From Chloroflexota bacterium (GTDB lineage Bacteria > Chloroflexota > Dehalococcoidia > SZUA-161): a stretch of 5,210 bases of DNA. The notes beneath the pieces were generated by a model that did not search any database, was not told the origin of the DNA, and saw only the letters and a list, made by a program, of their open reading frames with translations. A program made the translations under genes and the position numbers. The first letter of the stretch is position 1; every line of letters begins with the position of its first letter. Positions 1-4,779 of the stretch are shown here, in pieces. The stretch lies in NCBI GenBank assembly GCA_016865955.1, contig VGNW01000167.1, positions 1-5,210 of the forward strand. The letters are read 5' to 3'.

Positions 1-126
1 GGCTTCTTTGCGTAGCGAGCCCCGGGTAACGGTAACCGCCGTTACCGGCCCCGGCATCATGACGCCGGTGAGCGATATGGCGATAACGGAGCCTAGAAAC
101 AGGGGCAGGCTATCGGTAGCGGTCAT
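1..126 (-). CDS. LysE/RhtB-family amino-acid exporter, N-terminal part
   Basis: Read on the minus strand from ATG at 126, the frame is open for 42 codons to the window edge, so only the N-terminus is present. It shows a short polar start, then a hydrophobic first helix (about residues 8-24) running into MMPGPVTAVTVTRG at residues 23-36. A Pro-Gly-Pro at the end of helix 1 followed by a Gly-containing turn is the hallmark start of LysE/RhtB translocators, inner-membrane proteins of about 200 residues that export amino acids or related small molecules. The substrate cannot be told from this fragment. No strong Shine-Dalgarno is seen; the nearest purine run, GGAA, is too far upstream. The gene is divergent from the malic enzyme gene, with a shared regulatory gap of about 300 nt. 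The family call is fairly secure because of the PGP motif. Confidence 0.8.
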   Translation of the reverse strand, partial: MTATDSLPLFLGSVIAISLTGVMMPGPVTAVTVTRGSLRKEA

Positions 127-143
127 AGCTATTTTATATTTCC

Positions 144-168
144 AAGAATATTCTTTATTATCATTATA
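144..168 (-). promoter_or_regulatory. Candidate promoter -10 and palindromic operator for the LysE-type gene
   Basis: On the minus strand a perfect TATAAT lies at 168-163, placing a transcription start near 156 and a leader of about 30 nt before the ATG at 126. No good -35 hexamer is found at 16-18 nt spacing. A perfect 12-nt palindrome, AAGAATATTCTT, occupies 144-155, at the predicted start of transcription. This is a plausible place for a repressor site, but the region is A+T-rich and chance palindromes are likely. The -10 match is seen directly; its function is inferred. Confidence 0.4.
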
Positions 169-208
169 TTACAGAATGGGATGAACACGCACGGCAGTAA
201 GTCGATAA

Positions 209-240
209 TGTAGCGTCGTGACTCCTGTCACGACGCTACA
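209..240. repeat. Perfect 13-bp inverted repeat (REP-like hairpin)
   Basis: Arms TGTAGCGTCGTGA (209-221) and TCACGACGCTACA (228-240) are exact reverse complements around a 6-nt centre CTCCTG, whose end bases can also pair. No T-run follows on either side, and it lies between divergent promoters, so it is not a normal terminator. Its G+C content contrasts with the A+T-rich sequence to its left. The form suits a dispersed extragenic palindrome; a regulatory role is possible. Confidence 0.7.
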
Positions 241-262
241 GGTAACCCACCCTGCTCCTCGG

Positions 263-306
263 GGATGATAACATCCGCAGAGAGCGGTGGATTTAAGTGG
301 TATAAT
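263..306 (+). promoter_or_regulatory. Extended -10 promoter with upstream dyad for the malic enzyme gene
   Basis: TGGTATAAT at 298-306 is a perfect extended -10 (TGn plus TATAAT). The -35 position (278-283, CAGAGA) is a poor match, as is common for extended -10 promoters. Transcription would begin near 313, giving a leader of about 124 nt before the start codon at 437. A dyad, GGATG-ATAA-CATCC (263-276), lies about 37-50 nt upstream of that start, a typical place for an activator site. The -10 is convincing; the operator role of the dyad is inference. Confidence 0.6.
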
Positions 307-343
307 TGTAATCAAGAGAGCATTAAATAAGAGGTTTTGCGTA

Positions 344-372
344 TTGGGGCTGGGGGATAACTCCAGCCTTAA
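344..372 (+). promoter_or_regulatory. Stem-loop in the malic enzyme leader
   Basis: Within the predicted 5' leader, GGCTGGGG (348-355) pairs with CTCCAGCC (361-368) through one G-U pair, around a GATAA loop. The stem can be extended outward through G-U and A-U pairs to 344/372. No T-run follows, and no known riboswitch class was recognised. It may stabilise or attenuate the transcript. Confidence 0.35.
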
Positions 373-422
373 GAATGTCTGAAACATGTGGTAAAAATTA
401 GAGAAAATATCCGTTTTGCTTT

Positions 423-428
423 AGGAGG
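423..428 (+). promoter_or_regulatory. Ribosome binding site that decides the malic enzyme start
   Basis: AGGAGG at 423-428 is a near-perfect Shine-Dalgarno. The first in-frame ATG (431) is only 2 nt away, too close for initiation. The second ATG (437) is 8 nt away, the optimal distance, so 437 is taken as the start and the first two codons of the longer frame are dropped. Confidence 0.85.
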
Positions 429-436
429 TTATGCGA

Positions 437-1807
437 ATGGATAAACTGGTTAGAACACTGCGCTGCAAAAACGCTGGTATTCCCGGCACTCTGGGGAAAC
501 TGACTACAGCCATAGGTAAGCTCGGTGTGGACATCGGAAACATAACCACCGTGCATATAGGCTCGCACTACACGGTGAGGGACTTCGATATCTATGTGGA
601 AAATGAAGAGCAACTGGCGCAGGTTGTGAACGAGGTATCGAAGCTTAAAGAAGTCACAGTGCTGCAGGTCATGGACGCCGTGCTCGAGTTTCATAAGCAT
701 GGCAAAATCAAGATGGTTAACACCGTCCCTATAGATTCGATTGACACTTTGCGCAAGATTTATACGCCGGGCGTAGCTCAGGTGTGCAACCTGATTGCGG
801 CAAAGCCGGTATGGAAGGATACCTACACCGCTATTCCCTACACGGTGGCAATCGTTACCGACGGCACCGCAATACTTGGCCTGGGCAATATCGGTCCGGT
901 GGCGGGGATGCCTGTCATGGAGGGCAAAGCTGCGCTGTTGCAGCAACTGGTGGGCGTCAGCGGGGTGCCTGTCCTGCTCAATACAACCGATTCGAATGAG
1001 ATTGTAGAAACGGTGAAACATATCGCCCCCACATTCGGAGGCATTCAACTGGAGGATATAGCATCACCGCGTTGCTTCGAGATAGAGGACAGGCTTATCA
1101 ATGAGCTGAATATGCCAGTAATGCATGACGACCAGAAAGGCACCGCCGTGGTCACGCTGGCTGCTTTAATCAACGCCTGCAAGCTCACCAAAAAGAGGCT
1201 GGAGGAAGCTAAAGTAGGGCTTATCGGTCTGGGCGCTGCCGGGCTCACCATCGGCAAGTTTCTGCTTCAATATACGAACAATCCCACGCTGGGCACGGCA
1301 AAAACGGAGGCGAGCAAGAAACGTCATGCCGAAAGCGGCGGCATTCCTTCCGGTCTCGATGAGATTATGCAGAAGTGCGATATCATAGTGGCTACCTCGG
1401 GCGTGAGAGGTCTTATCGAGCCGGGCATGGTGCGAAAAGGGCAGATAATCTTCGCCCTCTCCAACCCGTATCCCGAGATAACCCCTGAGGCAGCCAGAGC
1501 CGCGGGCGCCGCTCTGGCTGCGGACGGCAGGTCGGTCAACAACCTGCTCGGCTACCCGGGCATCTGGCGCGGCGCGTTGGATGCGCAGGCTACCAGGATT
1601 AACTATGAGATGTACAGGGCTGCGGCGCTGGCTATCGCTGGCGCTACCGGAGAGGGTGAGTTCGTACCCAATCCGATTGAACCTAAGGTGCATCTGGCGG
1701 TGGCGCACGCTGTGGCAAGGGCCGCCGTCGATTCCGGGCTGGCGCGGCGTCAACTCGACGACGACTACTTCGAAAGCTGCAACGTCAAAGAGCCCCCCTG
1801 GGCATAA
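437..1807 (+). CDS. ACT-domain malic enzyme (malate dehydrogenase, oxaloacetate-decarboxylating)
   Basis: The 456-residue protein should convert malate to pyruvate and CO2 with reduction of NAD(P), linking the C4 pool to pyruvate in the cytoplasm. Residues 1-80 are an ACT-like small-molecule-binding domain (RCKNAGIPGTLGKL, then DIGNITTVHIG), suggesting allosteric control. The catalytic part follows: IYTPGVA (Tyr109), VTDGTAILGLGNIGP (140-154), MEGKAAL (catalytic Lys164), metal ligands in LEDI (Glu206, Asp207) and HDDQKG (Asp232). The Rossmann motif GLGAAG is at 264-269, and FALSNPYPEI and NNLLGYPGIWRGALD lie near the C-terminus. All catalytic residues I can place are intact. Two oddities: HDDQ is followed by Lys where His is usual, and the second Rossmann strand ends in GTAK (286-289) instead of an acidic residue, which may shift the cofactor toward NADP. 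The gene appears monocistronic, with its own promoter and terminator. Confidence 0.93.
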   Translation: MDKLVRTLRCKNAGIPGTLGKLTTAIGKLGVDIGNITTVHIGSHYTVRDFDIYVENEEQLAQVVNEVSKLKEVTVLQVMDAVLEFHKHGKIKMVNTVPIDSIDTLRKIYTPGVAQVCNLIAAKPVWKDTYTAIPYTVAIVTDGTAILGLGNIGPVAGMPVMEGKAALLQQLVGVSGVPVLLNTTDSNEIVETVKHIAPTFGGIQLEDIASPRCFEIEDRLINELNMPVMHDDQKGTAVVTLAALINACKLTKKRLEEAKVGLIGLGAAGLTIGKFLLQYTNNPTLGTAKTEASKKRHAESGGIPSGLDEIMQKCDIIVATSGVRGLIEPGMVRKGQIIFALSNPYPEITPEAARAAGAALAADGRSVNNLLGYPGIWRGALDAQATRINYEMYRAAALAIAGATGEGEFVPNPIEPKVHLAVAHAVARAAVDSGLARRQLDDDYFESCNVKEPPWA

Positions 1808-1854
1808 AGCTGTTAGACATCGCCTTCCTCTCGTTGTATAGTATTCCAGAGTTA

Positions 1855-1881
1855 TGGCGTCGAAGCTGACGCTAACTTTTT
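1855..1881 (+). terminator. Probable intrinsic terminator of the malic enzyme gene
   Basis: TGGCGTC (1855-1861) pairs with GACGCTA (1868-1874), a 7-bp stem with one G-U pair and a 6-nt loop. AC and then five T residues (1877-1881) follow. It begins 47 nt after the malic enzyme stop. The short T-run and modest stem make it medium-strength. The rest of the 1808-1923 gap shows no convincing promoter; the best -10-like string is TATTAT at 1896-1901, without a matching -35. Confidence 0.6.
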
Positions 1882-1923
1882 GTCCTCACTTTCGTTATTA
1901 TCTAGTGTGAAGGTTTTTTTGCG

Positions 1924-2463
1924 GTGAAGCGTTTGAAATGTCCGCCATGCCCCGGGCTGTCCAGGAGGACAGCCATCATATTGCTTATCGTTTTTATCAT
2001 TGCAGCGGTATGCGTGTCCCTCGCGGTGGTGCTGAACTCCGACTGGTTCAAGATATGGCTGGGACAAAGAGCGGTCGAGGCAGATATAGAGGTCGTTAGC
2101 GTGCAGTTGAAGGATGTTAGCATGACCACGGCTATGGTGGAAGTCGAGGTGTGCGCAGAGAATACCAACCCGATAGGGGCTACGCTGGACAAAATCGAGT
2201 ATGTTATCTATTTCGAGAAGGACGGTGAGTGGGTGCAGTTGGGCAGGGCGGAAAGGGATGAGGATATTTTCATCAAGGCAGGGGAATCGACCTGCTTCGA
2301 GCTTGAGAACAAGATAGACGTCCTCTCCGCGATTGTGGCTCTATACCAGGCATATAAACAGGGCGGCTCCGTCGATATGAAGGTGAGCGGCACAACCTGG
2401 GTGAAAATCTGGCCCGTCACAGTGGATATTCCATTCGAGCGCATCGAAAGCGTGGGGTTTTAA
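1924..2463 (+). CDS. Membrane-anchored LEA type 2 (LEA14/WHy-like) domain protein
   Basis: The frame encodes 179 residues. GTG at 1924 is the first possible start after an in-frame stop at 1903, with a weak AAGG about 10 nt upstream. The protein has a short basic N-terminus containing a CPPC pair (Cys6, Cys9), one transmembrane helix (about 17-37), then a soluble domain (about 55-175) predicted to lie outside the membrane. That domain reads as LEA-2: alternating beta-strand pattern (VSVQLKDVSMTTAMVEVEV), the NTNPIGATLDKIEYVIYFEKDG core (81-101) with its Asn-Pro, and a GESTCFEL strand. LEA-2 domains are small beta-sandwiches known from desiccation-linked proteins and from bacterial envelope proteins of mostly unknown role. 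The stop is 5 nt before the ABC ATPase start, implying co-transcription. I infer an accessory role for that transporter. Cys30 lies in the helix, but no proper lipobox surrounds it. Confidence 0.75.
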   Translation: MKRLKCPPCPGLSRRTAIILLIVFIIAAVCVSLAVVLNSDWFKIWLGQRAVEADIEVVSVQLKDVSMTTAMVEVEVCAENTNPIGATLDKIEYVIYFEKDGEWVQLGRAERDEDIFIKAGESTCFELENKIDVLSAIVALYQAYKQGGSVDMKVSGTTWVKIWPVTVDIPFERIESVGF

Positions 2464-2468
2464 CGGAA

Positions 2469-3143
2469 GTGTTGACTGTTAAAAATCTGACCCGCATATA
2501 CAAGCTGGGGAAGGTGGAGGTGAATGCTCTGGTCGATGTCTCGGTAGGGCTCGACGAGGGCGATGTAACCTGCATCATGGGCAAAAGCGGCTCGGGCAAA
2601 TCCACCCTGTTGCGACAGCTCGGGCTTATCGACCGCCCCACCTCGGGGCAGATTTTACTTGATGGCAAAGATGTAACCAAACTGTCGGACAGCGCCAGGT
2701 CGAAGCTGCGCCTGACTTATCTGGGCTACATATTTCAGGAGTTCGCGCTGCTTCCCGAGTTGACTGCCCACGAGAACGTCTATCTCCCCGGCATGATGCT
2801 GGCGGAGAAGTCGGTCGATTACCGGGGCAGGGCAAAGGAGCTTCTCGACATAGTGGGACTGAAGGAGCGCATAGACCACAAGCCGAAGGAGCTTTCCGGA
2901 GGCGAGCAGCAGCGTGTGGCTATCGCCAGGGCGCTAATCAATAATCCGCGCATCCTGTTCGCCGATGAACCCTGTGCCAACCTCGACACCATATCGTCGG
3001 AGAGGATAATGGAGACGCTGGTGAATCTCAACAAAGAGATGGGGGTAACCGTCGTTTTTGTCTCGCATGACCCCGACGATAAGAAATACGCCAACAAGTT
3101 CATCTACTTGAAGGACGGCAGGCAGGTAGCGGAATATATATAG
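2469..3143 (+). CDS. ABC transporter ATP-binding protein, MacB/LolD type
   Basis: This 224-residue nucleotide-binding subunit has every ABC motif. Walker A GKSGSGKST is at 38-46, the Q-loop Gln90 in YIFQEF, the signature LSGGEQQ at 142-148, Walker B ILFADEP at 162-168 with catalytic Glu167, D-loop ANLD at 170-173, and the H-loop His200 in VSHD. Length and motif style fit the MacB/LolD/FtsE group, which hydrolyses ATP on the cytoplasmic face to drive an FtsX-type permease. Such a permease is the next gene. The second Walker A residue is Lys where Pro is usual, and the D-loop region reads CANLD instead of the common TGNLD; neither change should abolish activity. Start choice is uncertain between GTG 2469 and TTG 2472, since no clear Shine-Dalgarno separates them. 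The upstream LEA-2 gene ends 5 nt before it. Confidence 0.93.
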   Translation: MLTVKNLTRIYKLGKVEVNALVDVSVGLDEGDVTCIMGKSGSGKSTLLRQLGLIDRPTSGQILLDGKDVTKLSDSARSKLRLTYLGYIFQEFALLPELTAHENVYLPGMMLAEKSVDYRGRAKELLDIVGLKERIDHKPKELSGGEQQRVAIARALINNPRILFADEPCANLDTISSERIMETLVNLNKEMGVTVVFVSHDPDDKKYANKFIYLKDGRQVAEYI

Positions 3144-3178
3144 AAAATGCAAATTTCAAAATGAAAATTGAAAAATGC
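3143..3178. repeat. A-rich imperfect dyad after the ATPase gene
   Basis: CAAATTTC (3150-3157) and GAAAATTG (3163-3170) form an inverted repeat with one mismatch around AAAAT. The block is bracketed by GAAAATGC (3143-3150) and GAAAAATGC (3170-3178). It starts on the last base of the ATPase stop codon. It has no T-run and no G+C stem, so a terminator is unlikely. It looks like intergenic repeat material. Confidence 0.4.
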
Positions 3179-3185
3179 CGGGCTC

Positions 3186-3322
3186 TAATATGTCATTGCG
3201 AATCCCGATTCATTGGGATGAAGCAATCTGGTGGGGAAGTGGGGAAGCCAAAAACTGATAGTTGACGCTGAGATTGCTTCGCCTCCTTCCTTCAGGAAGG
3301 ATGGGCTCGCAAAGACATATTA
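3186..3322. repeat. MITE-like inverted-repeat element, 137 bp
   Basis: The outer ends TAATATGTCATTGCG (3186-3200) and CGCAAAGACATATTA (3308-3322) are inverted repeats matching at 14 of 15 positions. Inside them GAAGCAATCT (3220-3229) and AGATTGCTTC (3271-3280) are a perfect inverted pair. Each arm carries its own small hairpin: ATCCC/GGGAT at 3202-3219 and TCCTTCC/GGAAGGA at 3284-3301. An 8-bp tandem (GTGGGGAA, twice) sits at 3231-3246. It has no coding capacity. The layout resembles a non-autonomous dispersed element, and the motif set (TGTCATTGCG with GAAGCAATCT) is one I recall from intergenic repeats of many environmental bacteria. It sits inside a probable operon and would fold into a long hairpin if transcribed. 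Confidence 0.75.
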
Positions 3323-3392
3323 AAAAGTCGATGGATGGCTCGCAGAGATAAGGGAAATAGCAAGATGAGAAACCTGAAAGCTGATAGCTGAC
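3251..3392 (+). repeat. Pair of CTGATAG(C/T)TGAC direct repeats
   Basis: AAAACTGATAGTTGAC (3251-3266, in the centre of the inverted-repeat element) and AAAGCTGATAGCTGAC (3377-3392, just before the permease ATG) match at 14 of 16 positions. The second copy has an internal AGCTGATAGCTGA period of 7 nt. This links the element to the segment upstream of the permease. Confidence 0.5.
3365..3391 (+). CDS. Possible 8-codon upstream reading frame before the permease
   Basis: ATG at 3365 opens a frame of eight codons (MRNLKADS), ending with TGA at 3389-3391, two nucleotides before the permease ATG at 3394. AAGGGA at 3350-3355 lies 9 nt upstream of this ATG, a better-placed Shine-Dalgarno than anything in front of 3394. 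Ribosomes loading here could reinitiate at the permease start. The peptide itself is unlikely to have a function, and no homology is claimed. Confidence 0.35.
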   Translation: MRNLKADS

Positions 3393-3393
3393 C

Positions 3394-4605
3394 ATGAGAA
3401 AATCGGTTAGGGTAGCGCGTTTTCTGACGGTTAAATCCATAGCCAGAGGCAATGTCAGGGTCCTTGCCCTCACCATTGTCATGCTCATACTGGTTTATCT
3501 CAACCTCATTTTCACACCTGCCATCCTCGAAGGACTGGTAGATAATGTCAACGACAAGGTGATAAATACCCTGGCGGGAGACATCACCGTTCAGAGCGAT
3601 GCCTCGCAGCCTGCGATAGATGACGTAAGCGCTCTGGTCTCCGGGATTGAATCCCTTGATGGAGTTGTGGCGGCAAGCGCCAGAAACAACCTGGGCGCAG
3701 ATATGACGTATCAAGGGGAACGCATCACCACCGTGGTCTATGCTATCGACCCCGAGCAGGACAAAGAGGTGTTTCGAATTTCGGAGGACCTGATAGAGGG
3801 AAGCTATCTCGATGCGGAAGACACCGGACAGATTCTTCTGGGCTTGCAGGTCGCCGGCGCCGACAGGGAAGACCTCGAGCTTTACTCCAGTTCGTTGCGC
3901 AGCGTGCATGCCGGCGATACCGTGACGGTCAGATATGTTAACGGGATGGAGAAGCAGTACACGGTCAAAGGCATCTTTTACTGTGAGCTGATTCAAACCG
4001 ACATCAGGACGTTCATCACCGAGAAGGAGTTCAATTCCCTGAATCCTCTGATGGCGGACAAAGCCTCCGCCATTCACGTTAAAACTGAAAAAGATGTCGA
4101 ACTCGAGCCGATAATAGCGCAGATTGCCGGCATCAGGGAGGGACTGAAGTTTCAGACCTGGGAGGATATTGCGGGGGTCCTGCGCAGCATGACCGTGAGT
4201 ATGAATCAGATAATAGTGATACTTCAGATTGTGGCTTTAATCGTGGCGGCGATCACGGTTTTCATAGTCACCTATGTTGACCTTGCCAACAAGAGGAGGC
4301 AAATCGGCATCGAGCGCGCCATCGGGATAACGCCGAGTGCCATCGTGCTTTCGTATGTATTCCGTGCGGTGGTCTATGCCGTTATCGGCATACTGGCAGC
4401 GGCTTTGATTTTTGTCTATGTCGTAGTGCCTCTGGAGGCGCGGCATCCCTTCCATTTCCCCTTCGGGGATGTGTTCCTGCCGGTGAATATCTCTTACCTC
4501 ATACGCTCGGCGCTGATTCTGTGCGGCGTGGCTGTAGTATCGGCGTTCGTCCCTTCCTTCAACACGATAAGGGTCAAGATAATAGACGCCATCTGGTCGA
4601 GCTGA
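3394..4605 (+). CDS. FtsX/MacB-type ABC transporter permease
   Basis: The 403-residue membrane protein has the four-helix FtsX layout. After a basic N-terminus comes TM1 (about 22-43). A large extracytoplasmic domain of about 225 residues follows (MacB periplasmic-core-like, with DITVQSD and VVYAIDPEQD strands). TM2 is at about 272-296, TM3 about 318-345 and TM4 about 368-388. The loop NKRRQIGIERAIGITPSAI (299-317) is the conserved cytoplasmic coupling segment that contacts the ATPase in this family. With the ATPase at 2469-3143 it should form a homodimeric exporter or mechanotransmission complex in the cytoplasmic membrane; the substrate is unknown. No membrane-fusion (HlyD-type) partner is in the window. 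The 250-nt gap to the ATPase is filled by repeats, and there is no good Shine-Dalgarno directly before this ATG. Start 3394 is chosen because it precedes the natural basic N-terminus and no upstream in-frame start is usable. Confidence 0.88.
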   Translation: MRKSVRVARFLTVKSIARGNVRVLALTIVMLILVYLNLIFTPAILEGLVDNVNDKVINTLAGDITVQSDASQPAIDDVSALVSGIESLDGVVAASARNNLGADMTYQGERITTVVYAIDPEQDKEVFRISEDLIEGSYLDAEDTGQILLGLQVAGADREDLELYSSSLRSVHAGDTVTVRYVNGMEKQYTVKGIFYCELIQTDIRTFITEKEFNSLNPLMADKASAIHVKTEKDVELEPIIAQIAGIREGLKFQTWEDIAGVLRSMTVSMNQIIVILQIVALIVAAITVFIVTYVDLANKRRQIGIERAIGITPSAIVLSYVFRAVVYAVIGILAAALIFVYVVVPLEARHPFHFPFGDVFLPVNISYLIRSALILCGVAVVSAFVPSFNTIRVKIIDAIWSS

Positions 4606-4651
4606 CCTGTGAGGCAGTGCGCAACCAGGTAAAGCCGGCTTCAGGCGACTT

Positions 4652-4677
4652 AGACAAGGGGCTTAAGCCCCTTGTCT
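4652..4677. repeat. Perfect 26-nt palindrome downstream of the permease
   Basis: AGACAAGGGGCTT and AAGCCCCTTGTCT are exact reverse complements with no spacer. Folded, they give an 11-bp G+C-rich stem with a TTAA loop. It begins 46 nt after the permease stop, so it could protect or end the transcript, but no T-run follows on either strand. A smaller palindrome, AAGCCGGCTT, is at 4632-4641. The form fits a REP-type extragenic palindrome; a factor-dependent terminator is the alternative. Confidence 0.6.
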
Positions 4678-4715
4678 GCAAGCGGGAAACCCTAATGTGG
4701 GAAATCATCCCTATG

Positions 4716-4773
4716 GGGGTTGTAAAAATTGCCTGTGCAGGGGTTGCAAAATCTTTTAAATTGTGATTATAAT
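4716..4773 (+). promoter_or_regulatory. Sigma-70-like promoter with direct repeats
   Basis: TTGCAA (4744-4749) and TATAAT (4768-4773) are separated by 18 nt, the best promoter match in the window. The -10 lies within a 10-nt palindrome, GATTATAATC (4765-4774). Two similar strings, GGGGTTGTAAAAATT (4716-4730) and GGGGTTGCAAAATCT (4740-4754), sit 24 nt apart, and the second covers the -35, a geometry seen at repressor or activator sites. Transcription would start near 4780 and run toward the gene at 5063. Regulation by the repeats is inferred. Confidence 0.6.
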
Positions 4774-4779
4774 CCCCAA

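Noticed and set aside
169..387. A 72-codon open frame on the minus strand between the exporter and malic enzyme genes
   Set aside because: It runs through the perfect hairpin and the extended -10 promoter on the other strand, has no Shine-Dalgarno and resembles no family. It is most likely chance.
375..401. An 8-codon frame (MSETCGKN) in the malic enzyme leader, considered as an attenuation peptide
   Set aside because: There is no Shine-Dalgarno, no run of regulatory codons, and no terminator-like stem follows it.
398..1048. A 216-codon open frame antisense to the malic enzyme
   Set aside because: It is a shadow of a gene with intact catalytic motifs on the plus strand, and its His-rich translation resembles no known domain.
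1166..1753. A 195-codon minus-strand frame over the malic enzyme 3' half
   Set aside because: It is a shadow frame with arginine-rich, low-complexity composition, opposite a well-supported gene.
3186..3322. CRISPR or attachment-site interpretation of the intergenic repeats
   Set aside because: There is no regular repeat-spacer spacing, no tRNA and no integrase. The structure is inverted repeats typical of a small dispersed element.
3292..4077. A 261-codon minus-strand frame over the permease
   Set aside because: The plus strand encodes clear FtsX-type helices and the coupling motif. The antisense frame has no domain signature and runs into the repeat element.
4521..4766. An 81-codon plus-strand frame overlapping the permease end and running through the 26-nt palindrome
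   Set aside because: It begins inside the permease in another frame, crosses palindromic DNA and most of the promoter, and lacks a ribosome site.
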